Assembly: GCA_029775955.1 (NCBI GenBank)
Contig: JARVJW010000162.1
Coordinates: 1-27,985, forward strand
Length of the DNA stretch: 27,985 nt
Direction: 5' to 3'
DNA from: Nitrososphaeria archaeon
Lineage (GTDB): Archaea > Thermoproteota > Nitrososphaeria > Conexivisphaerales > UBA164
The first letter of the stretch is position 1; each line of letters opens with the position of its first letter. Under the pieces are notes generated by a model, which had not been told where the DNA came from, did not search any database, and saw nothing but the letters and a program-made list of their open reading frames with translations. Made by a program: the position numbers and the translations under genes. This document shows positions 9,129 through 16,801 of this stretch, piece by piece.

Positions 9129-10205
9129 ATGGAAACGGTTTACGGCATCACATCCCCCTTTATATATCTCCCGCTTAGGTACAGAGCCTTACTTTTCATA
9201 GGACCCTCCATAACTTCAGAGCCGGGATTATTTGCAGACCCAACAAAATGGCTTAATTTTTCAGCTGCAGATCTACTCAGGTTGAGGTTGTCATCAGTAA
9301 CATCACTCAAACAGGTTCACCCAGAACACAGTGTTCTTGATAGTGACGTCAGGAAGTTGAGGGAAGTTGCCCTTTCTCAGAAGCATGTGGACATAGAAGT
9401 TAATATGACTAAAAGTCGAGAAAAAATTTTCAGAGACCAATTTACAGGAACTATCAGTGTAAAGGGAACACTTGAAAGGGTTTTGAATTATTCTGGGACG
9501 GAGTTCTCAAGGCCTATAGAAAAGGCCTTTTCAGACAACAATTTAAGGGCAGCAGAAGCTGTAAAATACCTTTTTGAATCTGATGTGAATATATATAAGA
9601 TTCAACAGCTGCTGAGCGTTGGAAGCTTAGGCATAAACAGGAAGCTTGTCGCTACAAGGTGGTCGATAACTGCTGTTGATTCCATTTTATCATCTAACAT
9701 GTTAAGGAAAATAATTAGATATGGAATAATTTCCAATTATATGGTGGGAAAAAGTTGTATTATGGGGAACAGGTTTGCAGTAATTCTTGAACCTGAAAAC
9801 TACAGTTTTGAAATGCTTGAAAGTTGGGCTCCGTACAATGGAAATGAAAATGTAATACAGGTGCTTGCAAGGGATAATGAGGGGTACTTTGGCAGAACAG
9901 ATTATGCAAATGAGGTTGAGGGCGCGTATTACGCCGCCAGATTTTCAGTTGCACAGTTTTTGCAAAGGATCATGAAACAGGCATCAGTAATTGTGCTGAT
10001 GGAGGTGGATAGGGGTTGGATACCATCACTTGGCGTATGGAGAGTTAGGGAAGGGATCAGGGCTGCCCTGGATAACATGCACAGGCAAGACGACAGAAAT
10101 CATGCATTTAATGAAGCATTTGGATATATGAAAACTAGAAGGGAGAGCTGGATTATTTCCTCTTCTAAATTTAGACAGATTAAAATGGATGAATTTTTAA
10201 GATAA
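9129..10205 (+). CDS. nreA: Nre-family DNA repair protein
   Basis: Archaeal Nre protein linked to DNA damage tolerance, 358 residues. The N-terminal part carries the LLFIGPSITSEPGLFADP block and a following LSSVTSLK stretch typical of the first conserved domain. The C-terminal half has AARFSVAQFL and SLGVWRVREGIRAAL, which match the second conserved domain. The last residues, QIKMDEFL (350-357), fit a PCNA-interacting box with Gln, Met, Phe and Leu at the expected spacing. The cysteine-rich N-terminal segment seen in many Nre proteins is absent: the protein starts almost at the first domain. The ATG is well placed 24 bases after fttA, and gatD follows after four bases, so co-transcription is likely. 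NreA and NreB paralogues cannot be told apart with certainty. Confidence 0.8.
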   Translation: METVYGITSPFIYLPLRYRALLFIGPSITSEPGLFADPTKWLNFSAADLLRLRLSSVTSLKQVHPEHSVLDSDVRKLREVALSQKHVDIEVNMTKSREKIFRDQFTGTISVKGTLERVLNYSGTEFSRPIEKAFSDNNLRAAEAVKYLFESDVNIYKIQQLLSVGSLGINRKLVATRWSITAVDSILSSNMLRKIIRYGIISNYMVGKSCIMGNRFAVILEPENYSFEMLESWAPYNGNENVIQVLARDNEGYFGRTDYANEVEGAYYAARFSVAQFLQRIMKQASVIVLMEVDRGWIPSLGVWRVREGIRAALDNMHRQDDRNHAFNEAFGYMKTRRESWIISSSKFRQIKMDEFLR

Positions 10206-10209
10206 TGAT

Positions 10210-11469
10210 ATGGTGCAGCAAATGAAGCCAGGTCAGCTTGTTCAACTTCAATATAATGGCAAGCTGTTGGAGGGGTTGATAATGCCTAGGTCGCTATATG
10301 AGGATACAATGCACATTACCTTAAAACTGAAAAACGGGTACAATATTGGCTTGGATATAGACAAGGTAAGGTTAGTTAAGGTAATTGAGCATGAAGCTAC
10401 AGCGCAGACAGAAGATGAAAAGGAATATAATGAAATAGGAAATGGCCCTCGGGTGCTCATTTTAGGTACTGGAGGCACAATCGCAAGTAAAGTTGATTAC
10501 AGGACAGGCGCAGTTAAGCCTGCATTTTCAGCAAAGGAAATAGTTGATATGGTGCCCGAAATAGGAAATATAGCGTCTATAAGTGTAAAAACAATTATGA
10601 ATGAATTAAGTGAAAACATAAAACCTGAAAATTGGTCCATAATGTCAAATGAAGTATATAAAGCATTTAATTCAGGTTATAAGGGGGTTGTCATAGCCCA
10701 CGGTACAGATACAATGCATTACAGCGCATCAGCTGTTTCGTTTGCAGTTGAGAACCCACCAGGTCCAGTAATTTTTGTTGGATCTCAAAGGTCATCTGAT
10801 AGGCCCTCTTCGGATTCTGCAATAAATTTACAGGGTGCTGTTACATTTGCTGCAAAGTCCAATGCAAGCGGGGTTTTTGTTGCCATGCACGCAGGTCTTG
10901 ATGATAATTTGGTAGCAGTGCACAGAGGCACCAGGGTTAGAAAAAACCATACGAGCAGGAGGGATGCATTTGAATCAGTAAATGACATACCATTTGCATA
11001 TGTTGATATTGAAAATAGTATCATAAAGCACGAAAATGAGGCAATACCTAAAGGTAAGATTAAGCTTATGCCAAACTTTTTGGCTAAGGCTTTAATATTT
11101 AAATTTCATCCCGGAATTAGCGAATCGATTACAAACGCTGTTTTTAAAGGAGACCTTCTTTCTGTAATAATAGAAGGAACTGGCTTAGGGCACGTATCAA
11201 GGGAGATTTTTCCATATATCAGAAGCGCAATTGATAACGGGAAATTTGTAGGCATGACGTCCCAATGCATTTGGGGGTCAGTGGGAATGGCTGTATATGA
11301 AACAGGCAGAGACCTGCTGGCGATGGGGGTTGTGCCACTTGGTGATATGCTATCTGAGACAGCCCTTGTAAAATCCATGTGGGCACTTGGCAATGGGCTT
11401 GACTTGCCGTCAGTCATGCCATTAAATTTAAGAGGTGAAATAGCTTCAAGGAGGCCTGTTGAAAAATGA
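10210..11469 (+). CDS. gatD: Glutamyl-tRNA(Gln) amidotransferase subunit D
   Basis: Asparaginase-like subunit of the archaea-specific GatDE enzyme, releasing ammonia from an amide donor so that Glu-tRNA(Gln) becomes Gln-tRNA(Gln). A small N-terminal beta domain (about 1-75) precedes the type I asparaginase fold. The first catalytic threonine, Thr90, is in GTGGTIAS; the second pair, Thr166-Asp167, is in AHGTDT; and GSQRSSDRPSSD follows as in the family. Length 419 is normal. The ATG at 10210 lies four bases after the Nre stop, and the gatE ATG overlaps the gatD stop by four bases. This is the usual tight GatDE pairing. Confidence 0.95.
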   Translation: MVQQMKPGQLVQLQYNGKLLEGLIMPRSLYEDTMHITLKLKNGYNIGLDIDKVRLVKVIEHEATAQTEDEKEYNEIGNGPRVLILGTGGTIASKVDYRTGAVKPAFSAKEIVDMVPEIGNIASISVKTIMNELSENIKPENWSIMSNEVYKAFNSGYKGVVIAHGTDTMHYSASAVSFAVENPPGPVIFVGSQRSSDRPSSDSAINLQGAVTFAAKSNASGVFVAMHAGLDDNLVAVHRGTRVRKNHTSRRDAFESVNDIPFAYVDIENSIIKHENEAIPKGKIKLMPNFLAKALIFKFHPGISESITNAVFKGDLLSVIIEGTGLGHVSREIFPYIRSAIDNGKFVGMTSQCIWGSVGMAVYETGRDLLAMGVVPLGDMLSETALVKSMWALGNGLDLPSVMPLNLRGEIASRRPVEK

Positions 11470-13322
11470 AAATGGGTTTTGAAATTCACATCCAGTTAAA
11501 TACAAAGCAAAAACTTTTTTGTTGCTGCAACCCTCATGAAGTTGATACAAAAACAATCAATTTTGGAAGGAAGCTTAGAGTATCCAGTAGTGAAATGGGT
11601 GAAATTGATCCCGCTGCTGAATTTGAAATTGGAAAGGGAAAAGACATAACTTACGTTTCTGGTGACAGGACAAGCTGCCTTGTAGAAGCAGATGAAGAGC
11701 CACCTCATGCCCCCAACGGTGAAGCTATAAAATCTGCAATTAAAATATCAAATTTATTCTCCGCTAGCATAGTTGATGAAATTCATTTTATGAGAAAAAT
11801 AGTGGTTGACGGTTCAAATACGTCAGGGTTTCAAAGGACTGCAATTGTAGGCTTGGATGGCAAATTTGTCAATGGGGGAAATTATGTTGGCATAAACTCC
11901 ATTTGTCTGGAGGAGGATGCAGGAAGGCTTGTGGAGAAAACGGAAACTGGACCAGTTTATAATCTAGATCGCCTGGGCATTCCACTCCTTGAGATCACAA
12001 CTGAACCAGTAGAAGGTGATGCAATGCTTGGTGAAAAAATAGCAGCTGGAATAGGCAGGACATTAAAGCTGACAGGGCTGTTTGCCAGAGGGCTCGGGAC
12101 AATAAGGCAGGATGTAAACGTATCAGTGGGGAACTATGGCATAGTTGAGGTAAAGGGGGTTCAGAAGCTGGAGCAGGTGAGAAAGGTACTTGAATTTGAA
12201 GAAAAGCGTCAAAGCTGGCTTGTTGAACTTTCCAAAATTCTCCATAATAGAGGAATAGGAAAATCTGATTTTAACACTAAGATAGTTAATTTAACTGACA
12301 TTTTTCTTGCCTCAAACTCCCAAATTATACGGAGGCTCATGTCTGGCCAGAACGCTCTGGCTTTGAAAGCACCTGGATTTTCAGGCTTATTTGCAAAGGA
12401 GCCTGTGCCAGATTCAAGGCTGGGGCTTGACTTAGCTGACCTATGCAAACTTTTTGGGTTTAAAGGGATCGTACATTCTGATGAAATTTCCAAATATGGC
12501 ATTGAGGGCCAAATATTGAATGAAGTGTACAAGAGATTGGACATTAGTGAAAAAGATGGTTTTATATTGATATTTGGCAGTGGTGAGAAAGCTTACCGTT
12601 GCCTTGAGATGGCCAAGCTCAGGTTGGAGGCATCCCTTTATGGCCCTCCCTCAGAAACAAGGATGGCCACTGAAAAGGGAACTACAAGATTCCTGAGGCC
12701 AAGGCCAGGCGCGTCCAGGATGTACCCTGAAACTGATATAATGACGATTCTTGTAAGTGGAGAAATGAAGGCTTCGTACAGGATTGAAATGAAAAGCTGG
12801 GAAGAGACGGTAAATGACATTGCAGGTAAATATAATATCCCCCATCAGGTAGCGGAACAGCTTTTAGATTCGGATTACCTGGAGTGGTTTACAGAAGCAG
12901 TAATGGCGTTCAAGTCAATACCATCTACAGTAATCGCTTCAGTTATTTTACAGACATTTGAGGAGTTAAGAAAGGACGGATTGCAGGCAAATAAAAGTGC
13001 GTTATTTGACATTTTAGATGCAGTCAATAAGGGTAACATTTCAAAGGAAGCCATACATGATGTCTTAAGGGAATCTTTATCTCAGTCAATAAGTGTGGAA
13101 AGCGTAATAAAAAGAAGGGGGCTAATCAGCATATCAAAAGATGAAATGAGCAAAATAGTTGCATCAATTCTAAAAGATTCCGTAAGTGAAAACATTCAAA
13201 GGGAAAAAATTTACGGAGTTATAATGGGTAGGGTAATGAAACAGGTAAGAGGAAAGATAGATGGCAAGCTTGTTGATCAGGAAGTAAAAAGGCAAATTGA
13301 AGAAAAATTTGGAACCAATTAG
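11466..13322 (+). CDS. gatE: Glutamyl-tRNA(Gln) amidotransferase subunit E
   Basis: Kinase and tRNA-binding partner of GatD. It phosphorylates Glu-tRNA(Gln) and swaps the phosphate for ammonia. The N-terminal GatB-like core starts with MGFEIHIQLNTK and includes KLFCCC, the LEEDAGRLVE block and the LLEITTEPV block. An AspRS-like insert (about residues 280-400) marks it as GatE rather than GatB, and a YqeY-like helical tail fills about 480-618. The start ATG overlaps the gatD stop (ATGA), with a good ribosome-binding site, aaggagg, about 10 bases upstream. The 3' end overlaps the convergent phosphatase gene by four bases. Length 618 matches the family. Confidence 0.95.
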   Translation: MKMGFEIHIQLNTKQKLFCCCNPHEVDTKTINFGRKLRVSSSEMGEIDPAAEFEIGKGKDITYVSGDRTSCLVEADEEPPHAPNGEAIKSAIKISNLFSASIVDEIHFMRKIVVDGSNTSGFQRTAIVGLDGKFVNGGNYVGINSICLEEDAGRLVEKTETGPVYNLDRLGIPLLEITTEPVEGDAMLGEKIAAGIGRTLKLTGLFARGLGTIRQDVNVSVGNYGIVEVKGVQKLEQVRKVLEFEEKRQSWLVELSKILHNRGIGKSDFNTKIVNLTDIFLASNSQIIRRLMSGQNALALKAPGFSGLFAKEPVPDSRLGLDLADLCKLFGFKGIVHSDEISKYGIEGQILNEVYKRLDISEKDGFILIFGSGEKAYRCLEMAKLRLEASLYGPPSETRMATEKGTTRFLRPRPGASRMYPETDIMTILVSGEMKASYRIEMKSWEETVNDIAGKYNIPHQVAEQLLDSDYLEWFTEAVMAFKSIPSTVIASVILQTFEELRKDGLQANKSALFDILDAVNKGNISKEAIHDVLRESLSQSISVESVIKRRGLISISKDEMSKIVASILKDSVSENIQREKIYGVIMGRVMKQVRGKIDGKLVDQEVKRQIEEKFGTN

Positions 13323-14125
13323 ATAAATTCAAAATTAACATTGCCATTTTCAATAATACCAAAGGCAGCTTTAGAGTTAAAGTACGGTTTGCCGGTCATG
13401 GAAAAAACAGTGTAAACAAGGCCGTCATGATTTACCATGAACCCTTCACACGGTTCATGCCCACGAATTAGGAAATTTGAGTTAGTAATGGACAGCCATT
13501 TTTCAGTTATGTCCTTTCCAAAGAGGTAACCTATGCCTCTCGGGCTAGGCTCATATCCTATTGATTCAAAAGGGTCGTTCCAGAGCAGTTCAACTACGTT
13601 ATCTACGATTCTGTCTATCCGGAAATCCTTGACTGGAAGTCCACCATGTAGAGCTATAAATTTATCACCGAACATAACAACTGGCAATTCTTGGAAAGTT
13701 AAAAAAAGTTCACTGTAGGTTTTATCTCCGTAGGTTTTCCCAAACTTTTCAACAAGCCTGTACTTGATGTCGTGAGGATATGGGGTTACATCAGGAAGCG
13801 GTTCATGGTTTCCCCTCAGTGTTATTGCCCTTTCCCCCAAAACAAGTTTCGTCATTGCAACTGTCTTCCAGGCCTCTACTTGGTATTCGCCCCTGTCCCC
13901 ATAATCTCCTAAAAAGATAATTGTTTCATTTTCTCCTATTTCTCCAATTTTCCCATAAATTTTCGATAGTGTTTTTACGTCACCATGTATATCACCAATT
14001 ACGTAGTATTTTTTAGAGTGCACGTTGACCTTCCCCTTTTTTATTGAATTTCTAAATCTTACGATATAAGCTATAAAATCGCTATAATTTCCTGCGTCTT
14101 CAGCAACCAGGTCAGTTATTTTCAC
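13319..14125 (-). CDS. PPP-family serine/threonine protein phosphatase
   Basis: A 268-residue metallophosphatase with all PPP signature motifs: GDIHGD (Asp45, His47), GDYGDRG (Asp74, Arg78), RGNHE (Asn106, His107), HGG (His160) and RGHE (His223). These bind the two-metal centre and phosphate. It is expected to dephosphorylate serine or threonine residues in the cytoplasm; targets are unknown. About 37 residues precede the catalytic core. The start is GTG at 14125, with tttttaaat (14155-14147) centred 26 bases before it, indicating a leaderless transcript. It diverges from the universal stress protein gene and converges on gatE. Confidence 0.92.
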   Translation of the reverse strand: MKITDLVAEDAGNYSDFIAYIVRFRNSIKKGKVNVHSKKYYVIGDIHGDVKTLSKIYGKIGEIGENETIIFLGDYGDRGEYQVEAWKTVAMTKLVLGERAITLRGNHEPLPDVTPYPHDIKYRLVEKFGKTYGDKTYSELFLTFQELPVVMFGDKFIALHGGLPVKDFRIDRIVDNVVELLWNDPFESIGYEPSPRGIGYLFGKDITEKWLSITNSNFLIRGHEPCEGFMVNHDGLVYTVFSMTGKPYFNSKAAFGIIENGNVNFEFI

Positions 14126-14220
14126 ACTATATTAACAATAGGGGTGATTTAAAAATGTGTTTTTGCTGTAAAAAACATACCAACATTAAAGCTTATATGT
14201 AAAGAGTTTAATAAAATAAA
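14126..14220. promoter_or_regulatory. Divergent promoter region, phosphatase and universal stress protein
   Basis: Ninety-five bases with two TATA-like boxes. On the minus strand tttttaaat (14155-14147) is about 26 bases from the GTG of the phosphatase. On the plus strand cttatatgt (14192-14200) is about 25 bases from the GTG of the stress protein gene. Both spacings put transcription starts at or next to the start codons. Confidence 0.55.
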
Positions 14221-14649
14221 GTGATGATAGGAAAAATTGTAGTTGGCTATGACGGTTCTGACCATTCACGCGCAGCCATAGATTTTTTTAAAAAAATAGA
14301 TGAAATGAAGGCGTCAGAAGTTCATCTAGTCATGGTAATTGATTTTGCATCATTGTATTCTTATGGCGTTGATATTCCTCAGACCATTTATGACAGCATA
14401 AGGACAAAAGATGAGGAGAGCCTAGAGGAAGAAGTAAAGAATTTGAAAAATGAAGGTTACAACGCAAGAGGAGTGCTTTTGGAAGGTTCTCCGGCTGATG
14501 CAATAATGGAATACTCCAACAAAAACGGCATAAGCCTAATAATTGTTGGAAGCAGAGGGCTTTCAAGCTTTAAAAGCCTACTTTTAGGAAGCGTTTCAGC
14601 CAAGCTTGTTCATGAAAGTAAAATACCTGTTTTGGTAGTAAAGAAGTAA
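14221..14649 (+). CDS. Universal stress protein (UspA domain)
   Basis: A single-domain 142-residue Usp protein, likely dimeric. IVVGYDGSDHSR at the start gives the nucleotide-binding Asp. The C-terminal motif GSRGLSSFKSLLLGS (110-124) matches the ATP-binding pattern of Gly, two residues, Gly, nine residues, Gly-Ser. ATP binding is therefore likely. The physiological role is not evident from context, apart from the shared promoter region with a protein phosphatase. The start is GTG at 14221 or ATG at 14224; promoter spacing fits either. A run of seven T residues directly follows the stop, and the right arm of the inverted repeat begins 21 bases downstream. Confidence 0.9.
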   Translation: MMIGKIVVGYDGSDHSRAAIDFFKKIDEMKASEVHLVMVIDFASLYSYGVDIPQTIYDSIRTKDEESLEEEVKNLKNEGYNARGVLLEGSPADAIMEYSNKNGISLIIVGSRGLSSFKSLLLGSVSAKLVHESKIPVLVVKK

Positions 14650-14650
14650 A

Positions 14651-14657
14651 TTTTTTT
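14651..14657 (+). terminator. Oligo-T tract after the universal stress protein gene
   Basis: Seven T residues begin two bases after the stop codon, the simple U-tract type of archaeal terminator. No hairpin is needed or seen. Confidence 0.4.
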
Positions 14658-14670
14658 AACCTTACGAGCA

Positions 14671-14925
14671 GGAATTTTGTTGTAAGGGTGGTTTACTTGC
14701 AGTAATCTTGTACAATGCTTGTAACAATGGGGCAATCACAGTATGAAATAGCGTATTAATTCAGGCGCGCCGTTGAAAAGGTGATAAGGGAAGGAACTGG
14801 TAACTAAATGGTAGCGCAAGATGAGGTTTAGCTGGAGCTAAATGGGTAAAATTTAAGTTTAATTTTCTAGCATTAGCATATTTTCCAATTATGCAAAGCT
14901 TATCAAGCGTTAATTAGAGGTGAAA
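14671..14925 (+). repeat. Right arm of the 255-base inverted repeat (truncated transposase end)
   Basis: Reverse complement of 5509-5763 with one difference found. Here only the C-terminal part of the decayed transposase and the element end are present; similarity stops abruptly at 14671, just after the stress protein gene. The outer end (14925) is followed at once by another mobile-element remnant. Both arms point their element ends away from the enclosed 8.9 kb. Confidence 0.95.
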
Positions 14926-14944
14926 ACAAGATTAGATAATAAAG

Positions 14945-15425
14945 ATATGACATCCTTCCACCTATGTGGGCTTCCCCTGTGCAATGTTCTCAGTTCCTCG
15001 ACACTGCTTGCGTTCCCTGTTGGAAAGCATTGGCAAATATCTCCCTGAGCGTAAATTCTGGCAAGTCCTGCTTTTGAACATATTTATGGCTGCATTTACA
15101 TCCTATCCTTTTGCAGACCGCATCTTTTGCAAATGTATATTCTTTCTGAAAGTGGCATCTCCTGAATATTGCCACACCTGCTACATTAATTTGAGGTGTT
15201 CCTTGCATCTACCTTTACTATCATACCAGCACTTTCAGCCTTGTATGAAAGCATTTGGGTAAACCTGTTCAATGAAGCGTTCTGTATTGCTTGTGCTGTG
15301 GTTTTTTTCCATGTTTTTGTAGGAAGTCGTTAAATTGATTTGTCACACCGTTTCATTCCTTTTGCTTTCTGCCTTTTAGCGTCTGGATAAATCCTAAATT
15401 TGTATGCCCTTGTTAGTTTCATTCA
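14945..15425 (-). pseudogene. Internally deleted TnpB (IS200/IS605 type)
   Basis: On the minus strand the sequence begins with MKLTRAYKFRIYPDAKRQ (from about 15418), a classic TnpB N-terminus. It then passes almost directly, through a frameshifted 50-base stretch, into the C-terminal part: AIQNASLNRFTQMLSYKAE, then VDARNTSN, a zinc finger made of CSRCG and CKRCG, and DRDVNAAINMF in the adjoining frame. The central two-thirds (wedge and most of RuvC) are missing, and frameshifts and a stop break the rest. Not functional as a nuclease. Confidence 0.8.
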
Positions 15426-15539
15426 CTTTTGCTTGTATTATCATTCATTTTTATAGACTTTTTACTTTGGTTCGCTTCCATCCCTGAAGAATGTTGGATT
15501 TCCAGCTCTGTTAAAGGGAGGTACGAATTACCTCTAGGT

Positions 15540-16251
15540 ACAGGCGTAGAAATTATATGTGGAACTGATATTTCTGATATACACATCAAACAGCCATGGG
15601 CATTAGCATCGGTGTGAGAAACACCGTAGCTATTGCAGATACCTCTGACCATGGGATTGTTGTCAGGGGCGGTTTTCTCAAATTGATAAACAATTATTTC
15701 AACAACTATGCATATCTGAAATCAATAGACAACATGGCAATAAACTTGCAAAGAGGGAATAAGCTACTGGTAAAAGAAATAGGAAGAGCAAAACGCACAT
15801 AATCTCTAGGAGTATCGTTGAATATGCAAAATCAAGGGGCATAGACACTATTGTTATAAGTAGGGAATGTAAACAGTCAATTGACATGTGCAGTAAAAAC
15901 AATCGGAACTTTGTGCAGATTCCATTTAACACGCTCATCTCTCAGGTGAGATACAAGGCAGAGGAAAATGGCATTAATGTTTTCGTAATAAATGAATCAC
16001 ACACAAGCAAATGTCAAGACTGTGAGAGCACAGAGCATCACGACATACATATGGGAAAGAGGATAACAAGAGGCCGCTCACAAAAGGAGAAAATGATAAA
16101 TGTAGACCTGAACGGAACATACAACATGATAAGAAAGGCATCCTTGACATCATCCGAAGATGGGATAAATGGTGTATGGTTACACCCAAGAAGCTTAAGC
16201 ATCGAGTGGGTGATGTCCAGAGAGACGATAACTTCTAAGGGTGAATGTTAA
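15540..16251 (+). pseudogene. Frameshifted TnpB of a second lineage, ending at endA
   Basis: 15596-15800 reads ISIGVRNTVAIAD (RuvC-I region) then VRGGFLKLINNYF. After a frameshift near 15800 the frame through 16251 reads SIVEYAKSRGIDTIVIS, VRYKAEENGINVFVI, HTSKCQDC, HMGKRITRG and INVDLNGTYNMIRKA, ending with its own stop. This is the C-terminal half of a TnpB-like protein with the last RuvC aspartate in NVDLNG. No convincing N-terminal half was found upstream. The end overlaps the proposed endA start. A shorter relative of this fragment lies at 1107-1375. Confidence 0.75.
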
Positions 16252-16801
16252 CACGGTTAACTTAAATCATAACCTGGAAATACAAGCCACAGTTAACGGA
16301 AAGATAATGAAAGGTGAAATTATTAACTCATCACCAGAGGAGATTTTGGAAAAGGGATATGGGGAAAAGGTTGGTACGAAGATTGTCCTTGAGCCCTATG
16401 AAATGCTGTACTTGCTTGGAAAGAAAGCAATCACTGTTAAAAGTGCAAATTTTCAAGTAAATTTTACAGAATTGTTAAAACAAATATGTGCTAAGCGTCA
16501 AGGATTTTCCAAGTATTTGGTTTATAAGGATTTACGGGATAGGGGTTATGTAGTGAAGGAAGGAATTGAGCCTTTTTACAGTTTTAGGCTGTTTGAGAAG
16601 GGCACTTTTAGTACTTCCCCCGCAAAGCATCGCATTTTGATCATTAATGAGGGAGATGACATAAAAGTTGAAAAATTGAAAAACTATATAACTTCATCTG
16701 TGATGCAAGAAAGGGGGTCAATAGTGGCAGTTGTTGACAGGCGTGGAGAAATAATTTATTATAAAAGCTTTCTAATTACTTCTGGCAGTAAAATTGAATG
16801 A
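16241..16801 (+). CDS. endA: tRNA-splicing endonuclease subunit, catalytic triad altered
   Basis: A 186-residue EndA-type protein of the archaeal tRNA intron endonuclease. The N-terminal domain reads NGKIMKGEI and EKGYGEK; the C-terminal nuclease fold reads KYLVYKDLRDRGYVVKEG, FRLFEKG, KHRILII and VAVVD with IIYYK. Aligned from memory with Methanocaldococcus EndA, the catalytic Tyr is Phe118, the His is His130 and the Lys is Arg158. It may thus be a structural subunit of a heterotetramer, or a weak or altered enzyme. The length fits the single-unit form, not the double-length dimeric form. The start is uncertain: GTG at 16241 lies within the TnpB remnant, and the next ATG (16307) would remove conserved N-terminal residues. 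It leads the run into the UbiA-family prenyltransferase gene and rfcL. Confidence 0.85.
   Translation: MNVNTVNLNHNLEIQATVNGKIMKGEIINSSPEEILEKGYGEKVGTKIVLEPYEMLYLLGKKAITVKSANFQVNFTELLKQICAKRQGFSKYLVYKDLRDRGYVVKEGIEPFYSFRLFEKGTFSTSPAKHRILIINEGDDIKVEKLKNYITSSVMQERGSIVAVVDRRGEIIYYKSFLITSGSKIE

Noticed and set aside
14221..14227. gtgatga, matching a C box
   Set aside because: It coincides with the start codons of the universal stress protein gene and no matching D box was found at suitable spacing.
14780..14850. Cloverleaf-like stretch within the right repeat arm
   Set aside because: No set of stems with a TPsiC-type loop can be formed; only the short tttagct/agctaaa hairpin is convincing.
15596..15802. 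Intact small gene of 68 residues
   Set aside because: Its product is only the RuvC-I part of a frameshifted TnpB that continues in another frame.
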